Position numbers and translations under genes: made by a program
DNA from: Sclerotinia nivalis
Taxonomy: Eukaryota; Ascomycota; Leotiomycetes; Helotiales; Sclerotiniaceae
Direction of reading: 5' to 3'
NCBI GenBank assembly: GCA_029531795.1
Contig: JAPEIS010000003.1
Location: forward strand, 992,001-1,056,000
Length of the DNA stretch: 64,000 nucleotides
Part shown: positions 11,669 through 24,847 of the stretch, in pieces
Layout of the letters: the number at the start of each line of letters is the position of its first letter
Position numbering within the stretch: position 1 is the first letter of the stretch
The notes under the pieces: generated by a model
The model's database searches: none
What the model saw: only the letters and a program-made list of their open reading frames with translations
What the model was told of the DNA's origin: nothing

Positions 11669-14600
11669 CGTGCCATTCGAGGCCGACTACTTTCACCGTT
11701 TTTACCAATGCCGGCGCAAGAGGTAAATGTTCTAGACGAAATAACGAATTGCTTTACAAACGAATGTTGTTTATGTCGGGAGATTCGAGATTGATTAGAC
11801 TCGGCCAGATAGTCTCAGGAAAAGGGATTAAGTCTGAGCCAAAGTCCAGGGTTCTTGCTGTTTAGAAATGGCTGGGATTGAGAACTGAATGTCCATTCAG
11901 TTTCTTGGTTGATTTATTATTTTATTGAAAGTTTTTTGTTAAAGTAAACAAAATGAATAGTAAACAATCGAATAAAATTTGGATGATTTGAAGCGCAAAA
12001 TGGGATTATTCGAAAAAGTAATAAAGTTTAGGATATTATTAGAGTTATTTAGTTGTCAAGAAAATAAGGGAGGTTGATGATGAGATTGATGGGTTCTCTA
12101 CCTACTCCAAGACAAGACAACTTTTGGGGGGTGAATTGGGAGTGGGTGAGTGGGTGAGTGAGTGAGTGATGGAAGTGGAATCACGGTCAATCCTCAACAT
12201 TATTTACCGTCTGGTCTGCACTTTTATCGCCAGCCTACTGACTTTTCCATCGGAGATAGTAACCTTTGTGTTGCTCACCAACCACGAAATATCTACTACG
12301 AAAATACCCCGTACAGTATGGTAGTATACGCCTTGTTTTATCTTCCAAGTATCTGAGAACCACAATTTTGGAATGAGATATACCAGGGGTGAAGATCCAA
12401 TCCCGTCTGATGTGAACCGATTTAGAAAATTATGTACGGAGAACATACATACGAATCGATGCCCATTGCCCCATATTGACATGGAAGAAAAGTGTATTCT
12501 CATTTGTGGTAAGAAAGATGGATAGGAAAGGGGGGAAAGGGTACTGGTAATCTCACAAATCAATTTGGATGTCTTGAAGCCAAAAAAAAAAAGGATGAAA
12601 TCTAAAGAAACTGAGTCAACATTACCAAAATCTGCAGCCTCTCTATATGTACGTACTACTTTACCTATATCATATATGTATGTACCTTACTACCTTTGAA
12701 TGTTACTAAAGCTTCTGTGACATATCTTCTTTCTTTTCTTCTCCTCCTAAACGTTTCTCTCGTTTTTAAGTTTATAAGAATTTCTGTCGTTCAATTTTGG
12801 TTCCATCCAGCCATTTTTATGTACCCCTGATTCTGGAGCATTGCCCCTTCATTTCTGTTCAACCCTAGGTAATTTATAGGTAGGGCTATGTACTTTATCT
12901 ATTTAAATACCAAGGCCCTTGCTCTTGGGTGTTGGTGGAACTTACTCGAACCACTGTAAATACGTAGGTAGAGACAACGGGTTGTTTTTCCTTTTACTTG
13001 AAGTAGGGTAACCTTACTCGACATCTTTCTCCAGATATCAATATTCTTATCCTTCTCGAACAATTGATGGTCCATATAGAAGGGGTTAAAAATTGCAACA
13101 CCCGTCTGAATCGCATGTAGCAATGCCTCCAAATCTAACCAACGAAATATCATACGAAAGTGATCATCTAATCACTGTCCCGGATTAGCAGTGCGTCGGG
13201 TTTGATTGTTGCATTAGACAGAAGACTGCTCGGTCGACTACATCTACTTTCCTATAGGTCCAATCATGACTGTGCGTACGATCTAGAAATGTCCGGCTGC
13301 ATGCTGTCACATTTTTGCCTCCTCAATCCACAAATGAAAGGGGACAGAGATCTGGGCTATATAGATATATGAAGTTGGTGATATCGATGTAAACACGAGA
13401 TCGATATATAGAGTTTTTGTCCTTCTACGCTTCTATGCAGTGCCATTTTAAGATTTATTCAAGCTGAGGAGGATCCGGGAGAACGGTTACATCCTCACCA
13501 AAATCAATGCCTCCAACCATCTTCCGTCTGATACTCTGGGCAAGGAAGCAGATACGATATATCATTGGTATATTATTTTGGGGGTTCACAATTCTAGCGG
13601 CTAAAATTTAACAGATCCTTCGAAATTGTTTGACATATGACCTACATATTGGATACAGTTACATCAATCCTATGGTGACTGGCAATGTAATCCTTCAAGG
13701 ATACCTCCTGGAACAAGGTAATATGCCTACCTAGTGGTATATAAATGATTTTTGGCAACCTTTTGCAGGTAGCGATCAGATCTCCTTACACATCTGAAAG
13801 AGAGTTTGGTCACAATCGTGCATGAAATTGCGAATGCACAACCAAAATTGATGCAGTGGATGCAGGTGTCGACAGTAGTGTAGTCTAGTAGCTTAGTGGA
13901 ATAGCATTGAAAGTTAAAAAGTTGGAGAAGTTGGGAATGCAGTACAACATCGCAGTAGGTTAATGGAGCGGTCAAGTAAGCTTGTCCTTGGAACACTCTT
14001 GGAGCATTCCAGCTGTATATACTCTGTACATACTGTACATGTATTCGCCGTATATACACATACTGTACTGTATATATAAGGTTTCGAAGTTCAACTGGTT
14101 CGCATCTGGTCTCGCCTCCAGCATTTTAATACGTTCCCACAAAGGGCTTGGTCAGCCACTCTCGCCACACTGTGGCGTCAACATCGGTATTTGAAGCGGT
14201 GCCAGGATTTATCGATTATGCTAACTAACACTAATTTGTGAGGCGGTCATAACCCATTTCATCATTGGAAGCTCGTGACATCCACCTTAGTAATTTCGAA
14301 GGGAGAGTGAGTTGTGAAATACCTGAGGTACAATACATTATTCACATTCACATTCACATTCACAATTCAAATAGATATTTACATTCACTTTGAAATACAT
14401 ACGAGTAATTTAGCTCCAATTGGAATTGACTCTCGAACCTCGTGGTATCGTATAATTCACCCATTGTACGTTAGCTTTTGTAATCATTATGATACTGTTG
14501 AACCCTATGAATTGCGGGTTTTAGTTTTTTGATATGAATTCCAAGCTTATTTACCTAACGATCCTCAGTTTATCTTAGAGCACGTCCACCAACTTGTCGC

Positions 14601-14721
14601 GAAGCTGTACCGATACCTCGACCGCCCTCTCGACCGCCTCGATTTATTCCTTTTCCTGACTTCCAACTGCCCAATGAGCGTTTGATATTTTGAAGAAGGG
14701 TAAATTTCCCCGTCTAAGACC
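11669..14721. other. 3 kb divergent intergenic region between kelch gene and kog1
   Basis: I see no coding sequence. It holds both promoters and leaders, a GTGAGTGG-type microsatellite (12143-12168) and an ACATTC array (14338-14372). Just before kog1 (14580-14720) the composition changes to CG-richer transcript-like leader sequence. Confidence 0.5.
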
Positions 14722-17700
14722 ATGACAGCAGTTGCGGTTCAACATGAAGCTCCCCGCCAACAATACAATCCACACCGATCAAGTGCCTCTCCAAATTTAA
14801 TTTCACCTTCTGGTCAACCTCCTCAACCTCAAAATTATACCTCCGCCACTGTGCCGAATTCAAAACAACCGCACAATACTGCATTAGCGACGATGAATTC
14901 GAGGCATACTGTGAGCAATGATCCAGTCCAGCCTGTCAACGGCGCAGAAGCTGGACATGCACATGCGCAGGCGAATTCAGGTCGCATTCATACTACAGCG
15001 CAGAATGGTTCAACACCAGCAAGCACACGGCCGACTACTTCGGCTGGAGCCATGGCAGAATCATCACAAGACGACTCGGAGCCAGATAGAACACGGCGCA
15101 GACCGGCCGCATTACTCCGGAGATCAAGGAGTGATTTTGGCCCGAGAGGGGAAGATACAAATGCAGATATGGAAGATGATATACAAGATTGGGGAGAAAG
15201 ACATGGATTCGGAACTAATTATGCATCCGAAGAATATGTTTCGCAACTAGCAAATGTAAGTCGCTCTTTCCTTCAATAGTGATATCTCGGTCCGACATCA
15301 GTCTTTCATACCTTCGAATATATCCTTTTCACACACTCGTCAAGTCTTTGACACAAGCAAATTCTATATAATGGGTCTTTTATTGCATACTTTTCTGTTC
15401 AAAGCATGGGCGATTATTTTGATGTTTGGAGTTTAAGTTACTCCTCTTGTGTTGAAAGCTTCGATTTCTTCTCACCTAGCGCAGATGGAGAGCAGACAGG
15501 TGCAGAGTGTCTCAGTGAGAAATATGAATATATGCTTGCAGTCTCAGAAGGCTGCTCCGCATTTCGTCGAGCGCATTACCGCCGCCTGAAACCTTCACTG
15601 AGCTGGGGACCTGGAGTTGACTATGGGGACATGGGCTCAGAGACAACTACTGACATCATACAAAAGAACTGGTATATGTACTTTACGGATAAACGACACG
15701 AAACGACGGGCAACCCTAAGTCATTGGGATATGAACTTCAGGATTGGCGGATGAAGGATCGTCTAAAGACAGTATCTGCAGCATTGGCAATATGCCTAAA
15801 CATTGGAGTCGAACCGCCCGATCAATTAAAGACTACACCGGGTGCAAAATTGGAGGCTTGGCAGGATCCCACACACCCTCCTGTACAAAAAGCTTTGGAA
15901 ACGATTGGAAAATCTTTACAAGCCCAATACGAGACATTGGCCATTCGAACAAGATACAAGCAATATCTGGACCCATCGGTAGAGGAGACGAAGAAGTTCT
16001 GCATATCACTTCGTCGAAATGCCAAAGAGGAGCGCGTCCTCTTCCACTACAATGGTCATGGAGTTCCAAAACCCACCTCATCTGGCGAAATTTGGGTATT
16101 CAACAAAAACTACACTCAGTACATTCCGGTCTCATTGTATGATTTACAAACTTGGTTGCAAGCACCTACATTCTTCGTTTGGGACTGTTCGGATTCAGGT
16201 AACATCCTAAGTAACTTCCATCGATTTGTTGACAAGCATGAGCAAGAAGAGCTTGAGAATTCGAAGAAAGATCCAAATTATATAGTTACAAACTATAAAC
16301 CTTACATCCACCTAGCAGCATGTGGCGTAAAGGAAAATCTACCCACAAATCCTCTGCTTCCTGCTGATGTCTTTACATCATGTCTGACTACACCTATTGA
16401 AATGGCATTGTGGTTTTTCGTTCTTCAGAACCCACTTCCGTCACAAATCACACCAGAGCGAGCCAAAAAGCTTCCTGGTAGGCTACAAGAGAGACGGACT
16501 CCTTTAGGAGAGCTGAACTGGATATTTACAGCCATCACAGATACCATAGCTTGGACTACCCTTCCTAGGCCTTTATTCCGAAAGTTCTTCAGACAAGATT
16601 TAATGGTTGCAGCTTTATTCAGAAACTTTCTGTTGTCACAGAGGATTATGTCGGCCTACGGATGCCACCCACAATCGTATCCGGAGCTTCCGGACACTCA
16701 TCAGCATCCTCTTTGGGAAAGTTGGGATTTGGCAGTGGAAATGGCTTTAGCACAATTACCAGCGCTAGAGAAGAAGGAGGCAGGGCAACTTCCGGACTAT
16801 GAATTCCAGAATTCCAGTTTCTTCACGGAACAGCTTACGGCATTTGAGGTTTACCTGACCCAAGGTGCTGTAACCCACAAAGCTCCCGATCAACTTCCAG
16901 TTGTTCTTCAGGTACTTCTTAGCCAGCAACATCGAGTACGAGCCTTGATACTCTTAGGAAGGTTTCTTGACATGGGTCCTTGGGCAGTAAACCTTGCTTT
17001 GAGCATAGGCATCTTCCCGTATGTTTTGAAGTTGCTGCAGTCGGCCGCAGCAGAGTTGAAGCCTGTTATGGTGTTCATCTGGACTCGTGTTCTGGCTGTT
17101 GACCTCACATGTCAACAAGATCTGTTGAAAGATAGTGGTTACAACTACTTTTCCAGTATACTGAAACCAAATGAAGGGCTTCCAGTGGTAGACAGCCTTG
17201 AGCATAAAGCTATGTGTGCCTTCATCCTAGCCATGCTTTGTAATGGATACAAACAAGGTCAAAATGTCTGCAATCAAACAGATATCATGACTTACTGTTT
17301 AACACATTTGCAGAATGCAGACAATCCACTCTTGCGTCAGTGGGCGTGCCTATGCATCAGTCAACTCTGGAACGATCTTCCAGAAGCAAAATGGCGAGGC
17401 ATCAGAGAGAATGCGCCCGCGAAGTTGTCTGGTCTGGTTCGTGATGTGTGTTGCGAAGTTAGAGCCGCCATGTTATATGCCATGACAACTTTCCTGGGAA
17501 TTCCTGATCTGACAGACGAAGTTGCCCGGAACGAGGAGTCAATATCCTGGACTGTTATCGAAATGGCAAATGATGGGAATGCCATGGTCCGCAAAGAACT
17601 TCTAGTCTATTTCTCCAAACTTATACATCGATATGAGAGCAAGTTCTGGGTAGTTGCATTCGAGCAACTGCAAGAAGAACGAGAGTACCGACAACACCCC

Positions 17701-19581
17701 CCCGTCGACGATGGGAATGATCATAAAATGGGACTGCATTATGCGAGTATGGAAAACAGAAATAAGGATGGTACCATCAAAGCCACAGCTCAGGGCTTAT
17801 CGCACAATTCTATCTTTGCCGTGGTATGGAAACATGTTCTTATCATGACAATTGATCCCCATCCTGAAGTCCAGCGCAATGCAACCATTATCGTGGATTG
17901 CGTTCATGCATCGCTCCTTCAATCGCCTGTTGGAGTAGCAGCACGCAGTCTGTTTGACGATATAAGTCGACTTTCAGCGAAACCAAAGGCATCAAAACAA
18001 CACGTCTCCGAGCAGAGGCCAAGCACACCAACGAGGCAAGATACCTTATCAATCACACATTCTAACCAGCAAGGTTTACTCAAAAGAACAGCTAGTTACC
18101 TTTTTACTTTACCGTTTGTAGGTTCCACTGGTGAAGTCACGCCCCCAGACTCAACTGGAAGATCTGGGTTGAAGTCACCAGGCCTTCAGCGGAATTCTCT
18201 GCCGATGCGATCACGTCTCCCACCAGATTTCAACACCCCACCGGAACATAACGATATCGCATCGACCCCGGGCACATATCATGTAGCGAATGAGCCAACC
18301 TCAGGTGGATTTCAACCTCGAAAGCTGTCGGATCCGATTTCCATACCATTGGAAAGCACTTTCTTAGAATGGTCAATTGAATATTTCCGCGAGCCCCAAA
18401 TGAAACAAAACGAGGCTGAAGAGCCCGGCAGTACTGATTATAACGAACGACTCTGGCGTAGATCAAGGAATGAAGCAATCTTGCGAGAAACTCAACCTCA
18501 GAAAGAAATCGCCGGTAATGGTAAATGGACACATGCTACCGGATTCTTCAACAACTCCAGTCAGCCAACAAAAATGACTCTCCATCAATTTGAAGATCAT
18601 CTTGCTGTGTCTGATGATCGTGATACAATTTGTGTTTGGGATTGGAAGAAACAAGACCGCTTGAGTCGATTCTCGAACGGCAATCCGGAGGGCTCAAGAA
18701 TTAGCGATCTCCAGTTTATAAATGAAGACGATCAGGCGTTTTTGTTGACAGGGTCTTCAGATGGTGTCATTCGTATTTATAGGAATTATGACTCCGACAA
18801 AAAGATTGAGGTTGCTTCGGCTTGGAGAGCTCTGACTCATCTTGTCCCAAGTAATGTTAATTCTGGAATGGTATTTGACTGGCAACAAGTGACGGGCAAG
18901 CTGTTAGTAGCCGGTGATGTTAAGGTGATCAGGGTATGGGCTGCGGCAGCGGAGCTCTGTATTGTGGATATTAACGCGCGATCTGGTTCTTGTGTTACTT
19001 CGTTGACTTCAGATCAGATGACAGGAAATGTTTTCGTGGCTGGTTTTGGTGATGGAGCTATTCGAGTATTCGACGCTCGAAACAAGCCACAGGAAGCTAT
19101 GGTTAAGAAATGGAAAGACGAATCTGACAGAGTATGGATCAAGAGTGTACACATGCAACGAGGTGGGCAAAGAGAGCTTCTCTCCGCTAGCCGCAATGGC
19201 AAAGTTAAACTTTGGGACATTCGAATGGATAAACCACTACGAGTAATCCAAGCTACAAAGGAAACTTTACGTACTGCAAGCACTCATGAGCATCTTCCGG
19301 TATTCGCTGTGTAAGTCTACTTCCTTTCTCCCCCTTTGAATGTTACTAATTTTATATCTAGTGGCACTTCAAACCATACAGTCAAGGTTTTCAATTTCGA
19401 CGGCAGAGAGCTCTCTAGAGTAGAACCATATTCTAGTTTCCTACACCAAGCTCGTCAATCCCCGATTTCGGCCACGGCTTTCCATCCGCATCGTATGATG
19501 TTAGCTTGTGCTGCGAGGGGTGATAATCATATAAATCTATTCTCGTGTGCGGAACGAAAGGTGCCATCAACAGAGTATTGA
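14722..19581 (+). CDS. kog1: TORC1 subunit Kog1/raptor (Mip1)
   Basis: Scaffold of TOR complex 1, recruiting substrates to the TOR kinase at the vacuole membrane. Proposed exons 14722-15255, 15667-19310 and 19362-19581 give 1,466 codons (1,465 aa) with no frame conflict. Residues 1-178 are a disordered fungal N-terminus. The conserved RNC caspase-like domain follows, with WYMYFTDKRHETTGNPKS, FHYNGHGVPKP (His309) and FFVWDCSDSGN (Cys352), the equivalent of a caspase His-Cys pair; in raptor the fold binds rather than cleaves. Helical HEAT-type repeats span roughly 650-950. Seven-blade WD40 sequence fills about 1120-1465, with clear blades such as ICVWDWKK and VKLWDIRMD. Intron 1 (411 bp, AAG acceptor) is the least certain part: an in-frame ATG at 15406 would give an alternative N-terminus. 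Intron 2 has a textbook TTACTAAT branch site. Confidence 0.93.
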
Positions 19582-21621
19582 TATGATGGGTGAGGAAGGG
19601 CAGATTTGTTTAATGAAGTGATAAGGTAGAAGGCGTCTTGATCGATTATCACATTGTTCGGCGTACTGGGAGTTGTGGCTAAACATGAACTGAAATGCAT
19701 AACAGCGTTGCGTGAATTCAACAGGCTAGTAAGGTTTTGAGGGTATCATCCCTTTCAAGGAAATTTTAAGGGTTAATATTGGCCCAGGCGTTGGAAGGTT
19801 ATATCATGGATTGGTTTGAACTTAATTGGCATGTATGTTCAGCATGATTTGGGGTTTGGCTTGGGCTTACTTGCATCTATCTGGCTGAATTGACCTTGGC
19901 TAGAGTGGGGGATTTGGGAGAAGAGAGAAGTGAAGTTTGAAGTGGAAAGAGAAGAATGATTTACTCATTTTTTTTCTGGTGATGCCTTAGGTAATGATTA
20001 ATAGTGGTTGTTTGCTGTATGTATGTACGTAGAAGTCTTTGGCATGCTTATTAATTTTATATATTATATTATATTGCAGCTTGGGATGGTGATGGTGATG
20101 GTGATGGTGATGATGTGCTGTTTATGTGGTGTGATGTATAGTATATGATGTATTTTGTGTTAGTGAGTGGTTTATGATGTGGATGGATAGCTACTCTGTA
20201 TATTATTTCATGATACTATCATTCTTTAATTTTTTAAGAATATATATGATTATATTGTGAAAGAGGTAGGTCTAGATACGTGCGTCCCGATTGCACGTTG
20301 CGAAGGGGAATAGGAATAAGAACTGATTAGATTATATTGTAAAGGCTTCAAATAGTATAATTAATAGAATTAACACTGGGTTTGAATTGTGTATAATAGG
20401 TATACAAAAAGACTAATGGAAAACGATTGATTATTCAAGAAAAGGAGGGCGAAGCCCTCTCCTTATATCTAATTACAAAGGATTATATGATCTATTGATT
20501 ATGAACTAGTTATGTATTTGGCTTCAATAATTCAACTTTCTTATAATATATAAAATATAAAACTTCAATTAGCAGAACTAATAATAAACGTATAATAATC
20601 ACATCAATATTAGAATGAAATGAGTAAAACTAGTAAAACTATATAATATTTCTAATCTTTAGAAAGAAGAATACTAATTGATATTCTATCCCTAATTATC
20701 TAGTTATTATATTATATAATCTAAACCAAAAACCACTTGTTGCTTTCAAAATAATATTGTGTTCTATAGATAAAATTGCTACTATTCAACTTTTATTTTC
20801 TTGTTTACCCCTCTTTTATTCACCTTTATTGGTTCTATCTGCTGTCTTGTGAGATTTCTTCTATTTGTTTTGTTTTATACTTTGTTTGTTGATTTTATAT
20901 ACTTGGTTTTGTTATGCTGGGATTTTGAATGTTGATTGGAGTGTGGTGTATGGGATTTTTTGATTCGGGATATAAGATCTTGATATAGAGTTTAAAGAAG
21001 TTGTTCTGTTGTTCTATTGTTTTATCTATTGATTTTCTTATAAAGTAGATGAGAGGATTTGGGGAGATTATAGATTCTATAGATTTAGAGGTAGAGGAAT
21101 AGTTGATTGAGTTATATAGATTTATTTGTATAGAGTAGATAATGTAAGATGTTTGCTAGCTTCATTTATAGAAAGGCTGTAGCTCTAAATCATAATTGGA
21201 TAATATTGATGGAAGAAAATGTTTTATTTGGATTAATACAGTAGATCGATAGATATTTATTGTGGTAAAAATGATATATTGATTCAATACAGTATTCACT
21301 GTAGGGATTCCAATCTATTAACATAGTAGACAAATAGATATACAGTAGACAGCTATATAATAGATGAGATTTGTATACTACTATTTATTGTTCTTGGCTT
21401 CTTTCTTTATAAAAACAACTTTCTTTACTAATAATTTTTGTTTCTTCTGTAGCACATTCATGATTTTTATTGAAAATTTATTTTGGAACCACAAAGTAGT
21501 TTCTAAAGAAACAAATTAACTTCCAACTTCCCAAGGAATATTCCGTTAACTTGACTTACAGGTTCCTAGAGGATAGCTCCTCCTATCAACACCGACTTAC
21601 TTATTTTGATTCAGTCACAAC
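19582..21621. other. AT-rich 2 kb intergenic region, possible LTR relic
   Basis: No gene recognised. Base composition is clearly more AT-rich than in the flanking genes. A GATGGT microsatellite lies at 20085-20113. Between about 20278 and 20470 there are two small palindromes, ACGTGC...GCACGT and GAGGGCGAAGCCCTC, the second followed directly by a TATA-like CCTTATAT. That arrangement is reminiscent of a solo copia-type LTR, but I cannot find both ends. Confidence 0.35.
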
Positions 21622-23319
21622 ATGGTACAAAACAACCAGATGCCAGTCCGGTGGCAAGCTAGGGAGTTGACTGAGCTTGAACGGGATAAGGGTAGAGAAC
21701 AACATATTGCCTCATTACTCAAATCCTCCGAACAATCCACAGCTCTAAAAAGTCTCGAAAATCCCAAACCAAACCATATCCCCGAACATATATTTATCAG
21801 ACCCCTACATGCAAACCCAGCTCGACATCTCGAAAAGCTTTCCACCGTTCTCATATTCCGCACACGATTCTTGGCTCTACCATTATATCAACAAAATATG
21901 TATACCTGGGGCGTGCAAAGGATCCCTCTGGTTGACATGTTTGGGATGGAGTTTTTGAAGGATAGCTGTGATGCTTGTGGAATTGGGTTTGAGAAGTTAC
22001 AGCTACTTGTTGATGAATTATGGAGAGCGAGAGTATTTTCGTCTTCTTCGGGCTTGATGAGATCTTTGCGGGATTATACGGATGAGGATCTGGAGAGTGA
22101 TAGTTTTAGGAAGGCTGTGGGATTGCAGGCTCTTAGGAAGGATATTGTCGGTGATGATGAGGGGAAACTACTGGGCTTGCAATTGGGAGATCAAAACAGG
22201 GGTTCGGAATGGCTTAGGACTCAAGAGCATCAAAATCAGACGCTCCCGGAAATTGACAGACCATCTGCATTGGTTTCACAGCCAAAGGAATTGCCACACA
22301 ACACTGGACTTGAAATCACGCCTCCTGGTGGTCGCACGCTACCTCCTACGAAGAGTCGTTTTATGACGATGATTTCTTCTACTTCACTTCATGGAGGTAA
22401 GAAGAATATTTATAATCCATCTCTCCTCCGCCGCCCAATGGCTTCACTCGCCCCGACTCAGGATTCAGGGAACTCTCAATCTATACAGCATGATTCAAGA
22501 CCTAGATCTATATCCATATCTGAGGGAGAAAGTAGTAGAAAAAACGACAACACGAACCGCCGCTACTCTACATCTGACATACCTCGAGATGATTCGTGGG
22601 AGAGTTTTTGCCGATCACAAGCCAGACGCAATGGTTCTGGGATTTCGGCAGCTGGTACTCAGAGACCAGATAATATTCATGGTATTACTTCGGCCGCTGC
22701 TTCAGATACAGAATCAATGGATATCGATATTCCGGCGCTCAATCGCCGAGCAAGTACCTCCATTTTGCCAAGTCACAATTCGGCAGAATCAACACTAAAC
22801 ACTTTCGGGCTTGGGTCTCGAGCTGAATTTATGAGTAGTAACAGACCAGCTAGTGTGAACAATCATCTATCAACTTCCGTATCTGATCCACCTAACGTTG
22901 AAGACGCGATGGATATCGACACACCATCACTACCCCACCTAAAAACTCCAAGAACTCCAACACGGAATACTTCTCTATCTAAATCTCTCTCCGCATCTCC
23001 TAGTACCGACCGACGAAAATCCATGGATAACCATACCTCTGTTACATCGGTTATGAACGCCATGCGCGCCAAGCACGCGGGAGTTATTAAAAACCTGAAG
23101 AAATCCCGGCTTTTGTCTCCTGCTCCTACTGTGCAGGGCGTGCTGACGGATTTTGGTCGTTTGGGGATTTGTAAGTTTAGGTTTTCTATGCTATTGTGAT
23201 AAGATTACATGTGAAACTGCGATGCTAATTTTTGATTTTTGATAGCTGATATGGAGGGTATAGAGTCGGGGTCGGAGTCAGAGTCAGAGGAGATATTAGA
23301 TGGAGAGAGAAAAGGGTGA
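21622..23319 (+). CDS. Fungal hypothetical protein, Ser-rich, acidic C-terminus
   Basis: I do not recognise this protein. Exon 1 (21622-23170) and a short exon 2 (23246-23319) join in frame through a GTAAGT...GATAG intron into 540 aa. Residues 1-180 look folded: a mixed alpha-helical segment with a conserved-looking block (LSTVLIFRTRFLALPLYQQ, then MYTWGVQRIPLVDMFG) and several Cys residues. From about 190 to 500 it is a disordered Ser/Thr/Arg/Pro-rich tail with many possible phosphosites and two MDID repeats (ESMDIDIPALN, DAMDIDTPSLP). The last 25 residues are Glu/Ser acidic. No signal peptide or membrane segment is visible. The tail suggests a regulatory or nuclear protein; that is inference only. 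Confidence 0.75.
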
Positions 23320-24700
23320 TTGTCGGCTGCTGATATTAATTAAGGCCGCTAGGGAACATCGGTTTATGAAGTGGGCTAGTATGCTATAGCGTTGATTGCC
23401 GTTAGGATAGATGGGATGTATGAGGAGGGCAGAGAGAGGTTATAGAAGAAGCTGTTCCTGAGAAATAATGGAGTTGGAAAAACGGGAGGAGTGGATATGC
23501 AGAAGATGAAGTGATGGGTGTGATACCATGATGTTGTGCGGGAAACTAGTAGCATTTAAATATGGGAGCGCTGGTGATTTTGACTATTAGACCTCTCACT
23601 CGGTCATTGCGGTGCCTATAATATGAGCTTGCAGTTGCTGTTCATGTTTACTTGTACTTTAAATGATATTTTATAAATTATTGATGCTTTTTCAGTGATT
23701 CGACTGCCATACAAACCTCGAAGAGTACTACATTGTTTATTTTAAAGCTAGTCTAGTATATATATCGAAGCAGGAATGAACCCTTCTTCATGCCTCGCGT
23801 CCTAGAAGTTAAATACATAACTATGCAATAACCGGGAAGCGATTAATTACCATGCCTAGCAAGCAACGCAATCCCTTATAAAGATTTAGCAGCGCTCGTC
23901 ATTCATGCCATGATATTTTTCAGCTAGTTATGGATCTTCCCCAATAACCGCGGACTTCCCTACGAAATGGCTTAATGGCAATCGCCCTACAGGGCTGTAC
24001 TTATTTCCCACCAAGCAAGTGAATTACGTTTAGATCGTATTATCTCACTGTTCTTCATTTTTCGTGGAAATAAATCTCTTGGGATCTGAGAAATATGTAC
24101 TGCTCGATATGTAAAATGTCATCATCTGGCCTAAGATGGTGCCGGTGCCGGAAAAGCATCCGTAGAGGATGGGATTCAGAATGTAATTTCAATAGCGTTA
24201 TCGTTAATATGTGTGGATTTCTCACGCGTCGATCTAAAAATCGGCCCTTGATCGTTCAATTGGAAGTGGCCGTTATACGGATTTGTAATGATTGGAATCC
24301 CTGGAATAGCTCTATCCTTAAGGAGATTATTTTGGTATTCCTGCGGGGGCTTCTTATTCCATCCTCTTCGATCTCTAAGTCATGCTTCTTATGCCTTCGA
24401 TCCCAATAACTTTCAAAAAAATACAAAACAGCTGAACAATTCAGTGAATTTGTGACTCTTCCACTCGTCGAGACATTGCGTAAGTATCTATGACGTAGAG
24501 ATCGAGTGAGTGAAGCCACACCGTCCTGCGGGGAAAACGACCACTGACCTCACTTCCCTGTGTCCAAAACCATCAAGGAAATGGTATCGCTACCTACCAT
24601 CCAGATCAGATTGTGAGGTACATACGCCAGAGCACTAACCCTGGCAGCATGTATCTTCATGAGACATGTCTAGCTATTAGTACGAGCTGAATGATGTGAG
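23320..24700. other. 1.4 kb intergenic region, nothing recognised
   Basis: The longest open frames (24095-24409 plus, 24256-24519 minus) overlap on opposite strands and show no family motif. Confidence 0.45.
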
Positions 24701-24707
24701 CCATGTA

Positions 24708-24773
24708 TCTAAGACTTAGTGTAGCCAATATCTAAGATTTAGTGTAGCCAAAACGTATAAAATCTAGTGTAGG
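24708..24773 (+). promoter_or_regulatory. TATA box and direct repeats upstream of the ODC-like gene
   Basis: TATAAAA at 24756-24762 lies 86 bp before the ATG at 24848. It is flanked by three related copies of TCTAAGAYTTAGTGTAGCC (24708-24726, 24731-24749, and a shorter AAATCTAGTGTAGG at 24760-24773). The spacing of about 23 bp would place the copies on one DNA face. A promoter role is inferred from position. Confidence 0.5.
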
Positions 24774-24847
24774 ACAAATGCATAGTGATCCCTTCTTTAA
24801 AGTTAATCATCACGGCACTTCACAGATGGCCCTTCTGACTTATCAAG

